Counted from the first letter of the stretch, positions 8,880 through 18,175 are shown. The stretch: DNA of 64,000 bases from Streptomyces sp. Je 1-369 (GCF_026810505.1 NZ_CP101750.1:4183254-4247253); one strand, 5' to 3'. Made by a program: numbers and translations. Notes: generated by a model from the letters alone, not told the origin.

Positions 8880-10328
8880 ATGTCCAGGGAGCAACGCGGG
8901 CCGAACGAAAAACTCGGCACCGTTCTCGCCCTCGCGGGAATCAGCAATGCGGGACTCGCGCGCCGGGTCAACGACCTCGGCGCCCAACGCGGGTTGACGC
9001 TCCGTTACGACAAGACATCGGTGGCCCGGTGGGTGTCCAAGGGCATGGTGCCGCAGGGCGCCGCCCCCCACCTGATCGCGGCGGCCATCGGGCAGAAGCT
9101 CGGCCGCCCGGTGCCCCTGCACGAGATCGGCCTCGCGGACGCCGACCCCGCGCCGGAGGTGGGCCTCGCCTTCCCGCGCGACGTGGGGGCGGCGGTGAAG
9201 TCCGCGACCGAGCTGTACCGCCTCGATCTGGCGGGCCGGCGCGCGGGCGGCGGCGGCATCTGGCAGTCCCTGGCCGGCTCCTTCGCCGTGAGCGCCTACG
9301 CGACGCCCGCGTCGCGCTGGCTGATAACCCCCGCGGACAGCTCCGTGGCGCGTGACGTGACGCGTGAGGCGCCCCGCGACACCGTGCACACCGACGACGG
9401 CGGCGCGCCGATGAAGGTGGGCCACAGCGACGTACTGAAGCTGCGGGAGGCGGCCGAGGACGCGCGCCGCTGGGACTCCAAGTACGGCGGCGGTGACTGG
9501 CGCTCCTCGATGGTCCCCGAGTGCCTGCGGGTCGAGGCGGCGCCGCTGCTGCTCGGCTCGTACTCCGACGAGGTCGGACGTGCCCTCTTCGGGGCCTCCG
9601 CCGAGCTGACGCGCCTCGCCGGCTGGATGGCCTTCGACACGGGCCAGCAGGAAGCCGCGCAGCGCTACTACATCCAGGCACTGCGCCTCGCGCGTGCGGC
9701 CGCCGACGTCCCCCTCGGGGGGTACGTCCTGGCGTCCATGTCCCTCCAGGCGACCTACCGGGGCTTCGGCGACGAGGGGGTCGACCTCGCGCAGGCCGCG
9801 CTGGAACGGAACCGTGGCCTCGCGACCGCCCGCACGATGAGCTTCTTCCGCCTCGTCGAGGCACGGGCACACGCGCGTGCCAACGACGCGCAGGCCGCGG
9901 GGGCGGCGCTGCGGGCCGCCGAGGGCTGGCTGGAGCGGGCCCGTGACGGTGACAACGACCCGTCCTGGCTCGGCTTCTACTCGTACGACCGCTTCGCCGC
10001 CGACGCCGCCGAGTGCTACCGCGACCTGAAGGCACCGCGGCAGGTGCGGCGCTTCACGGAGCAGGCGCTGTCCCGCCCCACGGAGGAGTTCGTGCGCTCG
10101 CACGGCTTACGGCTCGTGGTGTCGGCCGTCGCCGAGCTGGAGTCCGGGAACCTCGACGCGGCGTGCGAGCAGGGGACGCGGGCGCTGGAGGTCGCCGGGC
10201 GGATCTCGTCCGCGCGGACCACGGAGTACGTGAAGGATCTGCTGCACCGGCTAGAGCCGTACGGGGACGAGCCGCGGGTGGTCGAGCTGCGGGAGCGGGC
10301 GCGGCCTCTGCTGGTGGCTCCGGCGTAG
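8880..10328 (+). CDS. Streptomyces-type regulatory protein with N-terminal HTH-like region and TPR-like helices (NsdA/sporulation-associated type)
   Basis: 482 residues from the ATG at 8880, with GAGGGGTGG seven to fifteen bases upstream; a long in-frame extension back to 8238 is rejected as non-coding. Residues 1-75 ([21 protein letters not shown], then [13 protein letters not shown]) resemble the helix-turn-helix that opens a large family of Streptomyces developmental or secondary-metabolism regulators. The remainder, from ~200, is all helical with TPR-like periodicity ([29 protein letters not shown]). Members such as NsdA are repressors of differentiation. The exact paralogue cannot be decided from sequence reading, and no target site is evident. 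Confidence 0.65.
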   Translation: MSREQRGPNEKLGTVLALAGISNAGLARRVNDLGAQRGLTLRYDKTSVARWVSKGMVPQGAAPHLIAAAIGQKLGRPVPLHEIGLADADPAPEVGLAFPRDVGAAVKSATELYRLDLAGRRAGGGGIWQSLAGSFAVSAYATPASRWLITPADSSVARDVTREAPRDTVHTDDGGAPMKVGHSDVLKLREAAEDARRWDSKYGGGDWRSSMVPECLRVEAAPLLLGSYSDEVGRALFGASAELTRLAGWMAFDTGQQEAAQRYYIQALRLARAAADVPLGGYVLASMSLQATYRGFGDEGVDLAQAALERNRGLATARTMSFFRLVEARAHARANDAQAAGAALRAAEGWLERARDGDNDPSWLGFYSYDRFAADAAECYRDLKAPRQVRRFTEQALSRPTEEFVRSHGLRLVVSAVAELESGNLDAACEQGTRALEVAGRISSARTTEYVKDLLHRLEPYGDEPRVVELRERARPLLVAPA

Positions 10329-10484
10329 TCCCGTCGGACGGCCGGTCGTGCTCACGGTCGGGGTTGCGGGTGCGGGTGAACGCTCGGGTGGGCGCGGGTT
10401 AAGGGGTGGGAAGGATCCGGCGTCCGAGGTTTGGCGGCGTTGTCAGTGGCGCAGGGCAGTATCTGTGGTGGGAGGTGAGGCGCG

Positions 10485-11708
10485 GTGAAGAAGGTCGCGT
10501 ACGACTGCGACGTGCTGGTGATCGGCGGCGGAATCGTCGGGCTCGCGACGGCGTATGCCCTCACGCGCAGCACTCCCGGCACGCGGGTCACGGTTCTGGA
10601 GAAGGAGGCGGGCCCAGCCCGGCACCAGACGGGCCGCAACAGCGGGGTGATCCACAGCGGGATCTACTACCGCCCGGGCTCACTCAAGGCGCGGTACGCG
10701 GTGCGGGGCGCCGCCGAGATGGTCAAGTTCTGCGCGGAGTACGGCGTCGCGCACGAGGTCACCGGCAAGCTCATCGTCGCGACCGAGCGGGACGAGCTGC
10801 CGCGCCTGCACGCGCTGGTCCAGCGCGGCAGGGAGAACGGGATTCCGGTGCGCGAGCTGGGGCCCGCGCAGATCACCGAGTACGAACCGGAGGTCCGCGG
10901 GCTCGCCGCGATCCACGTGGGCACGACCGGGATATGTGACTACAGCGCGGTGGCGGCGCGCCTGGCCGACGCGTCCGGGGCGGAGATCCGGTACGGCGCC
11001 CGGGGCGAGGTCGTCCGGATCGACCGCCGGGCCGACCGGGGCGTCGCCGTCCTCACCGCCGACGGGACCGTCGTGCGCGGCAAGGTCCTCGTGAACTGCG
11101 CGGGGCTGCACTGCGACGGGATCGCGCGGCTCACCGGGGACGACCCCGGCATGCGGATCGTGCCGTTCCGGGGGGAGTACTTCGAGCTGGCGAGGCCCGA
11201 GCTGGTGCGGGGCCTCGTCTATCCCGTGCCCGATCCGGCGTTCCCCTTCCTCGGCGTCCACCTCACCCGTGGGATCGACGGTGGCGTCCACGTGGGGCCG
11301 AACGCGGTGCCGGCGCTGGCGCGGGAGGGGTACGGGTGGTCGGTCGTCCGGCCCCGCGAGCTCGCCGGGACGATCGGCTGGCCCGGGTCCTGGCACATGG
11401 CGCGGCGCCACTGGCGGTACGGGGCGGGGGAGCTGCGGCGGTCCGCGTCCAAGTCCGCGTTCACCGAGGCGGTGCGGAGGCTGTTGCCGGCGGTCCGGAC
11501 CGATGATCTTGTGGCTGCGCCTGCGGGGGTGCGGGCGCAGGCGGTGCTTCGGGACGGGACGCTGGTCGACGACTTCCTCATACGGGAGGGGGCGCGGGCG
11601 GTTCACGTCCTGAACGCGCCCTCGCCGGCCGCGACGGCGTCTCTGCCGATTGGGCGGGAGGTGGCTCGTCGCGTGCGGGGCGCGTTGCGGGGGGCGGAGG
11701 GGGGCTGA
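10485..11708 (+). CDS. lhgO: L-2-hydroxyglutarate oxidase
   Basis: 407 residues from the GTG at 10485, preceded by GGGAGGTGAGG. This is an FAD-dependent amino-acid-oxidase-fold (DAO) enzyme that oxidises L-2-hydroxyglutarate to 2-oxoglutarate. The dinucleotide-binding motif GGGIVGLATA lies near residue 13. The LhgO-specific stretch TGRNSGVIHSGIYY follows at ~52-65. The length matches the family (about 395-420). It is a single-gene unit followed by a 267-bp gap with repeats. The family assignment is firm; the physiological role as metabolite repair is from family knowledge. Confidence 0.9.
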   Translation: MKKVAYDCDVLVIGGGIVGLATAYALTRSTPGTRVTVLEKEAGPARHQTGRNSGVIHSGIYYRPGSLKARYAVRGAAEMVKFCAEYGVAHEVTGKLIVATERDELPRLHALVQRGRENGIPVRELGPAQITEYEPEVRGLAAIHVGTTGICDYSAVAARLADASGAEIRYGARGEVVRIDRRADRGVAVLTADGTVVRGKVLVNCAGLHCDGIARLTGDDPGMRIVPFRGEYFELARPELVRGLVYPVPDPAFPFLGVHLTRGIDGGVHVGPNAVPALAREGYGWSVVRPRELAGTIGWPGSWHMARRHWRYGAGELRRSASKSAFTEAVRRLLPAVRTDDLVAAPAGVRAQAVLRDGTLVDDFLIREGARAVHVLNAPSPAATASLPIGREVARRVRGALRGAEGG

Positions 11709-11789
11709 GGCCTCCCTCTCCGGGCCCGGCCCCGGCGTGGGCCCCGGCCCGCCCGCCTCTTTCCGACCGCGGATCGCCCTGGGCTGATC

Positions 11790-11932
11790 GCGCAGTTCCC
11801 CGCGCCCCTGACCTAGTCCTCCTCACGCCCCACGCTCTGCCCCGGCGCCCGTCTCTCGGCGGCTGCCGGTCGGGTGTGGCTGGGCGCGCAGTTCCCCGCG
11901 CCCCCGACCTAGTCCTCCTCGCACCCCACGCT
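11790..11932. repeat. Two direct copies of a 47-bp Streptomyces intergenic repeat
   Basis: Copies at 11790-11836 and 11886-11932 match at 44 of 47 positions and begin GCGCAGTTCCCCGCGCCC. They lie between the lhgO and trmB genes. Short repeats with this core are common between genes in Streptomyces genomes; their role is unknown. Confidence 0.8.
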
Positions 11933-11961
11933 GGGTGGCCGCAGCCCCGTCCCCCTCGCCG

Positions 11962-11967
11962 TAAAAT
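11962..11967 (+). promoter_or_regulatory. Possible -10 box of a leaderless trmB transcript
   Basis: TAAAAT ends nine bases before the GTG at 11977, and no ribosome-binding site precedes that GTG. This fits a leaderless mRNA, which is common in Streptomyces. No good -35 hexamer is visible. Confidence 0.35.
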
Positions 11968-11976
11968 TGGCGCACT

Positions 11977-12837
11977 GTGTCTGACTCATCTCGTAACGCC
12001 GATGCTCCCGATGCCGCCGACGTCGCCCCGTCCCGGGGTGGGGGGCGGGTTACCGCTGCTCCTCGGTTTCCCGGGGGGCCCTCGCCCGATCCTGCCGGGT
12101 CGCATCATGAGCGGCGGATCCGTAGTTTCCAGCCCCGGCGGAGCCGGGTGACCACCAGCCAGGGGGACGCCCTGCGGCGGCTCTGGCCCACGTGGGGCCT
12201 GGACATCGACGGACTCCGCACCCTCGACCTCGCCGAGCTGTTCGGCGACGAGCAGGGGCCGCGCCCCGACCTGCCCGTCGTCCTGGAGATCGGGTTCGGC
12301 ATGGGTGAGGCCACCGCCGAGATGGCCGCCGCCGACCCGGACACCGGCATCCTCGCCGTCGACGTGCACACCCCGGGCCAGGGCAACCTCCTCGGCCTCG
12401 CCGAGCGCGCCGGCCTCGACAACGTCCGCGTGGCCAACGGGGACGCGATCATCCTGCTCCGGGAGATGCTGCCGGACCAGTGCCTCGACGGGCTGCGCGT
12501 CTACTTCCCCGACCCCTGGCCCAAGGCCCGCCACCACAAGCGCCGCCTCATCCAGCCCGAGTTCCTGACCCTCGCCGCGCCCTCCCTCAAGCCCGGCGCG
12601 CTGCTGCACTGCGCGACCGACTGGGAGCCGTACGCCGGGCAGATGCTCGAGGTGCTCACCGCGCACCCCGACTTCGAGAACACGCAGCCCGACGGCGGCT
12701 ACGCCCCGCGCCCCGACTTCCGCCCCCGCACCCGCTTCGAGGGCCAGGGCCTGGACAAGGGCCACGTCGTCCACGACCTGCTGTTCCGACGCGTCGCCCC
12801 CACCACGCCCCCAGCCACGGCGACCGCCGAGGACTGA
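11977..12837 (+). CDS. trmB: tRNA (guanosine(46)-N7)-methyltransferase
   Basis: 286 residues from the GTG at 11977. This is a SAM-dependent enzyme that makes m7G46 in the variable loop of tRNA. SAM motif I is VLEIGFGMGE at ~102-111. The TrmB signature FPDPWPKARHHKRR lies at ~178-191, and DWEPYAGQM lies later. The first ~60 residues are a Pro/Arg/Ser-rich extension of the kind seen in actinobacterial TrmB; an internal GTG could give a shorter form. The PrsW-type protease gene follows by 43 bp on the same strand, so the two may be co-transcribed. Confidence 0.95.
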   Translation: MSDSSRNADAPDAADVAPSRGGGRVTAAPRFPGGPSPDPAGSHHERRIRSFQPRRSRVTTSQGDALRRLWPTWGLDIDGLRTLDLAELFGDEQGPRPDLPVVLEIGFGMGEATAEMAAADPDTGILAVDVHTPGQGNLLGLAERAGLDNVRVANGDAIILLREMLPDQCLDGLRVYFPDPWPKARHHKRRLIQPEFLTLAAPSLKPGALLHCATDWEPYAGQMLEVLTAHPDFENTQPDGGYAPRPDFRPRTRFEGQGLDKGHVVHDLLFRRVAPTTPPATATAED

Positions 12838-12880
12838 GGCACCGTCGCGGCCACCCCCATCCCTCGTTAGGGTCAACCAC

Positions 12881-14278
12881 GTGGCCACCGGTTCCCCGTA
12901 TCCGATACCCCCCGAGGCGCCCGCCCCGAGGGAGCTCCTCCGTGTCCGCTGGTGGCAGCGGCGCGCGATCCGCGTCGCCGCGCTCGTGACGCTGCTCGCC
13001 CTTTCCGGCCTGGTGATCCTCGCCCTCGTACGGGAGCAGACCGGCACCGAGGGCTTCCTCGTCGGGCTCGGCCTCGCGACCGTGCCCGTACCGCTCCTCG
13101 TCGCCGCGTTCCGCTGGCTGGACCGCGTGGCACCCGGCCCCTGGCGGAACCTCCTCTTCTCCTTCTCCTGGGGCGCCTGCGCCGCCGCACTCGTCGCGAT
13201 CGTGGCGAACAGCTTCGCGATCCGCTGGATAGCCACCGCCACCGCCGACCCCGGCAGCGCCGACACCCTCGGCGCGACGGTCATAGCCCCGATCGTCGAG
13301 GAGAGCGCGAAGGCCGCCGCCGTGCTCCTCGTCTTCCTCTTCCGCAGACGCGACTTCACCGGGATCGTCGACGGCGTCGTCATAGCGGGGGTGACCGCGA
13401 CCGGGTTCGCGTTCACCGAGAACATCCTCTATCTGGGCAACGCCTTCGTCACCGACCAGCTCAGCCGCGAGAGCGGCCTCGCCTCCGTGACCGCGGCGAC
13501 CTTCTTCGTACGCGTCGTCATGTCGCCGTTCGCCCACCCGCTCTTCACGGTCCTGACCGGCATCGGCTTCGGCATCGCCGCGCTCTCGGCCGAGCGGCAG
13601 GTGGTGCGCCGCGTGCTGCTCCCGCTCACCGGGCTGCTCCTCGCGATGGGCATGCACGCCCTGTGGAACGGCTCCGCGGTCTTCGGGCAGTTCGGGTTCT
13701 TCACCGTGTACGCCCTCTTCATGCTCCCGGCGTTCGGCCTGCTGACCTGGCTCGCCATCTGGACCCGCCAGCGCGAGCTGCGCACGATCCGCGACGAGCT
13801 GCCCGTGTACGCGGCGGCGGGCTGGCTCACCCCGCCCGAGCCGTACGCGCTCGGCTCGATGCGCGCCCGCTCGCTGGCCCGCGACTACGCCGCGTACACC
13901 TGGGGCAAGCCCGCGGCCCGCACGGTCGCGGAGTACCAGATGTACGCGACGTCCCTCGCGTTCCTGCGCCACCGGGGCCGCCGCGGACGGGCCGGTGCCG
14001 ACTTCGTCGTACGCGAGCGGGAACTCCTCGAGAAGCTGTGGGAGCGCCGCGAACCGGCCCGCCCCGCCCTCGCGTACGCGGCACAGGCGACGGCACCGGC
14101 CATGCCACCCGTACCGCCGCCGTACGGCATGTACGGGACACCCGCGCCGTACGGAACCCCCGCGCCGTACGGGACGTACGGCGACCGGCCTCCGCACGCC
14201 CCGCTCCCCTACGGGCCCCCGCAGCCCTACCCGGCCTACGGCTACCCGACCACGACGTACAACCCCTACCGCCCCTAG
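12881..14278 (+). CDS. PrsW-family intramembrane metalloprotease
   Basis: 465 residues from the GTG at 12881. Eight or more hydrophobic segments occupy residues 30-310. The PrsW signatures are present: APIVEESAKA (EE at 140-141), FTENILY (~179-185) and a histidine in FAHPLFT (~221). These residues form the metal-dependent active site within the membrane. The cytoplasmic tail from ~400 is a Pro/Tyr/Gly-rich repeat (APYGTPAPYGTYG). Known PrsW proteins cleave an anti-sigma factor; the substrate here is unknown, and no anti-sigma gene lies alongside. A TAGGGT hexamer seven bases before the start could be the -10 of a leaderless message. Confidence 0.85.
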   Translation: MATGSPYPIPPEAPAPRELLRVRWWQRRAIRVAALVTLLALSGLVILALVREQTGTEGFLVGLGLATVPVPLLVAAFRWLDRVAPGPWRNLLFSFSWGACAAALVAIVANSFAIRWIATATADPGSADTLGATVIAPIVEESAKAAAVLLVFLFRRRDFTGIVDGVVIAGVTATGFAFTENILYLGNAFVTDQLSRESGLASVTAATFFVRVVMSPFAHPLFTVLTGIGFGIAALSAERQVVRRVLLPLTGLLLAMGMHALWNGSAVFGQFGFFTVYALFMLPAFGLLTWLAIWTRQRELRTIRDELPVYAAAGWLTPPEPYALGSMRARSLARDYAAYTWGKPAARTVAEYQMYATSLAFLRHRGRRGRAGADFVVRERELLEKLWERREPARPALAYAAQATAPAMPPVPPPYGMYGTPAPYGTPAPYGTYGDRPPHAPLPYGPPQPYPAYGYPTTTYNPYRP

Positions 14279-14304
14279 AGCCCCTAGAGCCCCTGAGCCT
14301 GCCC

Positions 14305-15249
14305 TTACGCGGACGCCGCGTTCAGCGCCGCGACCTCCGCCTCCGTCAGCTCGAGATCCGCCACCGCGAGCAGCGCCGGCAGCTGCTCCACCGTCCGCGC
14401 GGAGGCGATCGGCGCCGCCACGGTGGGCTGTGCCGCGAGCCAGGCCAGGGCCACGGTCGGGACCTGCGCCCCGTGCTCCTGCGCGATCTCGTCGAGGGCG
14501 GCGAGTACGCGATCGCCCCGCTCCGTCCCCACGTACGCCTCGACCCCCGAGCTGCGCGCGCTCTCGACGTGTGCGCCCGCGCGGTACTTGCCTGTGAGGA
14601 AGCCCGCCGCGAGCCCGAAGTAGGGGACGGCCGCGAGGCCGGAACGGGAGGCGACTTCCTGTAGGGGGCCCTCGTAGGTGTCGCGGGAGACGAGGTTGTA
14701 GTGCGGTTGCAGCGCGACGTAGCGCGCGAGGCCCTCGCGGTCGGAGACGTCGAGGGACTCCTGGAGCCGCTCGGGGGAGATGTTGGAGGCGGCGATCGCC
14801 CGCACCTTGCCCGCCCGCACCAGCTCGTCGAGCGCGCCGATGATCTCCTCCACGGGCACCGACGTGTCGTCGAAGTGGGTGTAGTAGAGGTCGATGTAGT
14901 CCGTGCCGAGGCGCCGCAGCGACGCGTCGGCGCCGCCCTTGATGGTGGCGGCGGACAGGCCCTTGTAGTCGGGGTGGGAGCCGACCTTGGTGGCCACGAC
15001 GACGTCGGAGCGGTTGCCGCGCCCGGCGAGCCACTCTCCGATGAGGGTCTCGGACTCGCCGCCCTTGTTGCCGTCGACCCAGGCCGAGTACGCGTCGGCG
15101 GTGTCGATGAAGTTGCCGCCTGCCGCGGTGTAGGCGTCGAGGACGGCGAAGGACGCCGCCCGGTCCGCGGTCCAGCCGAAGACGTTGCCGCCGAGGGAGA
15201 GCGGGAAGACCTCGAGGTCGGAGGAGCCGAGTGGGCGAAGAGAAGTCAT
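14305..15249 (-). CDS. Aldo/keto reductase
   Basis: 314 residues from the ATG at 15249, with GAGGAG four bases upstream. NADPH-dependent (alpha/beta)8 oxidoreductase. The catalytic set is recognisable: Asp and Tyr in NFIDTADAYSAW, Lys in VATKVG and His in YYTHFDD. The C-terminal SARTVEQL region binds the 2'-phosphate of NADPH. The substrate cannot be predicted. It converges with the PrsW gene (26 bp between stops). The 85-bp gap upstream toward the M23 gene contains no obvious promoter. Confidence 0.9.
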   Translation of the reverse strand: MTSLRPLGSSDLEVFPLSLGGNVFGWTADRAASFAVLDAYTAAGGNFIDTADAYSAWVDGNKGGESETLIGEWLAGRGNRSDVVVATKVGSHPDYKGLSAATIKGGADASLRRLGTDYIDLYYTHFDDTSVPVEEIIGALDELVRAGKVRAIAASNISPERLQESLDVSDREGLARYVALQPHYNLVSRDTYEGPLQEVASRSGLAAVPYFGLAAGFLTGKYRAGAHVESARSSGVEAYVGTERGDRVLAALDEIAQEHGAQVPTVALAWLAAQPTVAAPIASARTVEQLPALLAVADLELTEAEVAALNAASA

Positions 15250-15334
15250 GTGCTCCTCAACGCCCCCACCGGAGACGGAATTCCGTGCAGGCCACATCGA
15301 ACTCGCGGCCGGACCGAACCCCGCAAGAGCGCGA

Positions 15335-16402
15335 TCAGGGATTGAGGCCCTTGCTCTGCAGCCACCCGAGCGGGTCGATCCCCGAGCCGCCCGGCGTGTG
15401 GACCTCCATGTGGAGGTGCGGCCCCGTGACGTTGCCGGTCGCGCCGACGCGGCCGATGACGTCACCCGTGGAGACCTTCTGGCCCGCGCTGACGTTGAGC
15501 GAGGACTGGTGGCAGTACCAGACCTCCGTGCCGTCCTCGAGTTCGAGCACGGTGCGGTAGCCGTACGCGCCCGCCCAGCCGGCCTCCTTGACGGTGCCGG
15601 TGTGCACGGCCTTCAGCGGGGTGCCCGTGGGCGCCGCGAAGTCCAGGCCGGTGTGGTGGCCGGAGGACCACATGGAGCCCGCGTCGCCGAAGTGCGAGGT
15701 GAGGGTGTACGAGGAGGTGGGGATGACGAAGCTCTTGGCGAGCTTGGCCAGGCGCGCGGCCTCGGCCTTCGCCTTCCGGGCCTCCTCCGCCTTCTTCTTC
15801 TTGGCGGCGGCCTCGGCGTCCGCCTCCTGCTCGGCGGCCTTCTGCTGCGCGGCCGCCTCTTCGGCGGCCTTCTTGACGGCGGCGTCCTCCGCCGCGGTCC
15901 GCACGGCGCTGTCCGCCTGGTTCTGCTGGTTCTCGGCCTGCTGCATGATGCGGGCGCGCAGGGCCTCGCCCGCGTCGGCGGTGCCCTGCTCCGCGTCGGC
16001 GGTGCTGACGCCCGCGGCGGTGAGGGGGGCCGAGGCGGCGACGGTGGTGTCCGCGGCGGCGTCGTCGGACATCAACGAGCCCACGCCCGGCAGCGACTCG
16101 GCCTCGGGCAGCGAGTCGGTGACCGCGCCCAGGTCGGGCATCGATATGGAGACCGGCGGCTTGCCGTCCTGCGCGGTGGCTATGCCGCCCGCGCCGACGG
16201 CGGCGATGACGCCCACGCCGAGCACGGTGGAGCTGCGGGCGAGTCCGCCGCCGCCCTTCTTGTGCACACGGTGCCTGCCGCGGACGGGACGGACGGACTC
16301 CTCGGTGGGGTTCCACTCTTCGAAGGAGCTCTCGTCGTACGAACCGAAGTCGTCGTCATTCGGAACGTACACGGCTTGGGGGGCAGGCCGGTTGGACGCC
16401 AC
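15335..16402 (-). CDS. M23-family cell-wall endopeptidase with coiled-coil stalk
   Basis: 355 residues from the GTG at 16402, which has AAAGGAG nine bases upstream. A short cytoplasmic-type start (VASNRPAPQ) and a basic region precede a hydrophobic segment at ~55-75 (TVLGVGVIAAVGAGGIATA), probably a late signal-anchor. Residues ~130-225 are Ala/Glu/Lys/Gln-rich and predicted to be coiled-coil. The C-terminal ~130 residues are the LytM/M23 Zn-peptidase, with HHTGLDF at ~247-253 and HLHMEV at ~328-333. It hydrolyses peptide cross-links in peptidoglycan. A ydaO-type riboswitch in its leader makes it a candidate c-di-AMP-controlled muralytic enzyme, as described for rpfA and other wall-lytic genes of Streptomyces. 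Confidence 0.92.
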   Translation of the reverse strand: MASNRPAPQAVYVPNDDDFGSYDESSFEEWNPTEESVRPVRGRHRVHKKGGGGLARSSTVLGVGVIAAVGAGGIATAQDGKPPVSISMPDLGAVTDSLPEAESLPGVGSLMSDDAAADTTVAASAPLTAAGVSTADAEQGTADAGEALRARIMQQAENQQNQADSAVRTAAEDAAVKKAAEEAAAQQKAAEQEADAEAAAKKKKAEEARKAKAEAARLAKLAKSFVIPTSSYTLTSHFGDAGSMWSSGHHTGLDFAAPTGTPLKAVHTGTVKEAGWAGAYGYRTVLELEDGTEVWYCHQSSLNVSAGQKVSTGDVIGRVGATGNVTGPHLHMEVHTPGGSGIDPLGWLQSKGLNP

Positions 16403-16424
16403 TGGGGCGCACTCCTTTCCTTCC

Positions 16425-16575
16425 TTCTCGCCTACCGGGTTAGCTGACGGGTTCGGAGCAGGAAGGTCTCCTACGAACACCTGGCACGGGTGCACGAGTG
16501 CACGGATGCGCAGAGGCCCGATTCACCCCATGTTGGTGGTTCCCCGGCTCCCTTGCGGGATTAGGCGCGTGCGCG
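16425..16575 (-). ncRNA. c-di-AMP riboswitch (ydaO/yuaA type) in the leader of the M23 peptidase gene
   Basis: Reading the minus strand, the conserved blocks occur in order: CCGGGGAACCA, GGGGTGAATC, then CCGAACCCGTCAGCTAACC followed by GGTAGGCG and GGAAGGAA. These are the hallmarks of the ydaO aptamer. The ribosome-binding site of the M23 gene follows within about 20 bases. A separate 7-bp hairpin (16579-16598) lies just upstream. From 16599 to the PP2C gene at 16799 I see only AT-richer promoter-like sequence with the palindrome CGTTAACG. Aptamer ends are approximate. Confidence 0.85.
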
Positions 16576-16798
16576 CGGAGCCGTCTCTAGTGACGGCTGG
16601 GACGACCGCGCTGCGTTATCGAACGTTAATAGACAGCGGGTCGGTATTCCAAGCTGTTCCGGTTGATCGTTAACGCTCATCGGGTGTACGTAACAGGACA
16701 CGAAGGGGCGCAACGGGGCGAGTTGACCCCAGATCACTAAACACCGGAACTTCACATTCCCTTGACAGAGCGTCAGTTGTTATGCGGAGCGGTGCACT

Positions 16799-18013
16799 TC
16801 AATCACCGGCCGTGACACCCGGAGCTCCGGTCGTGCCGTCCGGTTCCCCCGCGGTGGGGCGCCGCACCGCGAGCAGCGCCATGTCGTCCGTCATGCCACC
16901 CCCGGTGTGCCGCCGCACCTCCCCCGCGAGCGCGGCAAGGAGCGCGTGCGGGCCGCTCCGGCCCGGGAAGATCCGCCCGCCGAGCCGGGCGGCGGGATCG
17001 TAGAACTCCCCCGCCGCGTTGCGCGCCTCCGAGAGGCCGTCCGTGTAGAAGAGCAGCAGCGCGCCGGGCGGGAGCTCCGTCTCGTCCGCGCGGTCCGGCC
17101 AGGCCCCGAGGTCGCCCATGCCGAGCGGCAGCGCGGGTTCGCTCGCCGACAGGACGCAGAGCCGCCCGTCGCCGCGCAGCAGCAGCGGCGGCGGGTGCCC
17201 GCGGTTCACCAGCCGTACGGCGCCCTCGCCGTGCCGGATCTCGGCGAGGACCGCGGTGGTGAACCCCTCGAACGCGTCAAGGCCGTCGCGCCGGGTGCCC
17301 TCGCGGGCGAGCGCCCGCTCCAGGCGCTGCGCGACCGCCTCCAGGGTGGCCTCCTGCTCGGCGGCCTCCCGGAAGGCGCCGATGACGACGGCGACGGCCG
17401 CGACGGCGCCCATGCCTTTTCCGCGTACGTCGCCGACGATGAGCCGTACGCCGTGCGGGGTGTCCTGTACGGCGTACAAATCACCCCCGATGAACGCGTC
17501 GGCCTGCGCCGCCTCGTACCGCGCCGCGAAGTCGAGCCCGCCGATCCGCGGATCCGGTTCGGGCAGCACGGCGCGCTGGGTGGCCTCGGAGATGGAGCGG
17601 GCGATGGCGAGCCGGTCGTTGCTGCGCCGCACGACACGGTTGATGACGATGGCGAGCGCGGCGACGGTCACCACGGTGACCACCTCGGTGACGGCCTCGA
17701 CCTGGCTGCTGATGGTGCTGCCGTAGTGCAGGAAGAGGACGGCGGCGGTGGCGGCGACGCCGGTCAGGACGGTGCTGAGCCGCGAGTAGAAGGGGGCGGC
17801 GATGAGGGGTGCGGCGGTGAAGAGGGGGGACGCGGTGAACTCCGACGGGGTCGACGCGTCGTACACGACGCCGACGACGAGGAGCAGGAGCGGCAGGACC
17901 CGGACGAACGCCCGCTCGGGCCCGGTGGCCCCGCCGGCCCCCCTTTCGTCGGCTTCTCCTCGCTGCCCCACCGCTTGTCTCCCGCCGACTCCGCGCCCAT
18001 CACCGCGCTGCAT
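16799..18013 (-). CDS. SpoIIE/PP2C-type serine phosphatase, membrane-bound
   Basis: 404 residues from the ATG at 18013. The start is uncertain: the first ~35 residues look weak, and a GTG just before RVLPLLLLVVGVVYD is an alternative. Four hydrophobic segments lie at ~35-125, then the SpoIIE phosphatase domain at ~165-390: GGDLYAV, VGDVRGKGMGA, LFYTDGLSEAR and GMTDDMALLAVR contain the metal-binding aspartates. Such enzymes dephosphorylate anti-sigma-factor antagonists. No antagonist or anti-sigma gene is adjacent. There is no GAF or PAS domain, unlike many Streptomyces relatives. Confidence 0.9.
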   Translation of the reverse strand: MQRGDGRGVGGRQAVGQRGEADERGAGGATGPERAFVRVLPLLLLVVGVVYDASTPSEFTASPLFTAAPLIAAPFYSRLSTVLTGVAATAAVLFLHYGSTISSQVEAVTEVVTVVTVAALAIVINRVVRRSNDRLAIARSISEATQRAVLPEPDPRIGGLDFAARYEAAQADAFIGGDLYAVQDTPHGVRLIVGDVRGKGMGAVAAVAVVIGAFREAAEQEATLEAVAQRLERALAREGTRRDGLDAFEGFTTAVLAEIRHGEGAVRLVNRGHPPPLLLRGDGRLCVLSASEPALPLGMGDLGAWPDRADETELPPGALLLFYTDGLSEARNAAGEFYDPAARLGGRIFPGRSGPHALLAALAGEVRRHTGGGMTDDMALLAVRRPTAGEPDGTTGAPGVTAGD

Positions 18014-18066
18014 TCAGGGTTCCCGCAGCGGCGGGAGGGTGCGACTTGGTGTGGGCCGACCGGGTT

Positions 18067-18125
18067 ACGGACGGGGAGCGGTCACGGCCGGGAAGCGGTC
18101 ACGGACGGGGAGCGGTCACGGACGG
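18067..18125. repeat. 17-bp tandem repeat, three full copies and a partial fourth
   Basis: ACGGACGGGGAGCGGTC and near copies start at 18067, 18084 and 18101, with the first 8 bp again at 18118. The array lies between the tRNA terminator and the start of the PP2C gene, so it may overlap that gene's promoter region. Confidence 0.85.
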
Positions 18126-18168
18126 AAAAACACCTGAGGCCGGGAAGCTGATGCTTCCCGGCCTCAGG
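18126..18168 (-). terminator. Rho-independent terminator of the initiator tRNA gene
   Basis: A perfect 16-bp stem (CCTGAGGCCGGGAAGC at 18133-18148 with its complement at 18153-18168, loop TGAT) is followed on the minus strand by GTGTTTTTCC. It begins 8 bases after the tRNA 3' end. Confidence 0.92.
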
Positions 18169-18175
18169 CCTTCAG

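Noticed and set aside
18014..18066. Alternative short frame MMGAESAGDKRW near the PP2C start
   Set aside because: It is in a different frame from the membrane segments and phosphatase domain, and joining them would need a frameshift for which there is no evidence.
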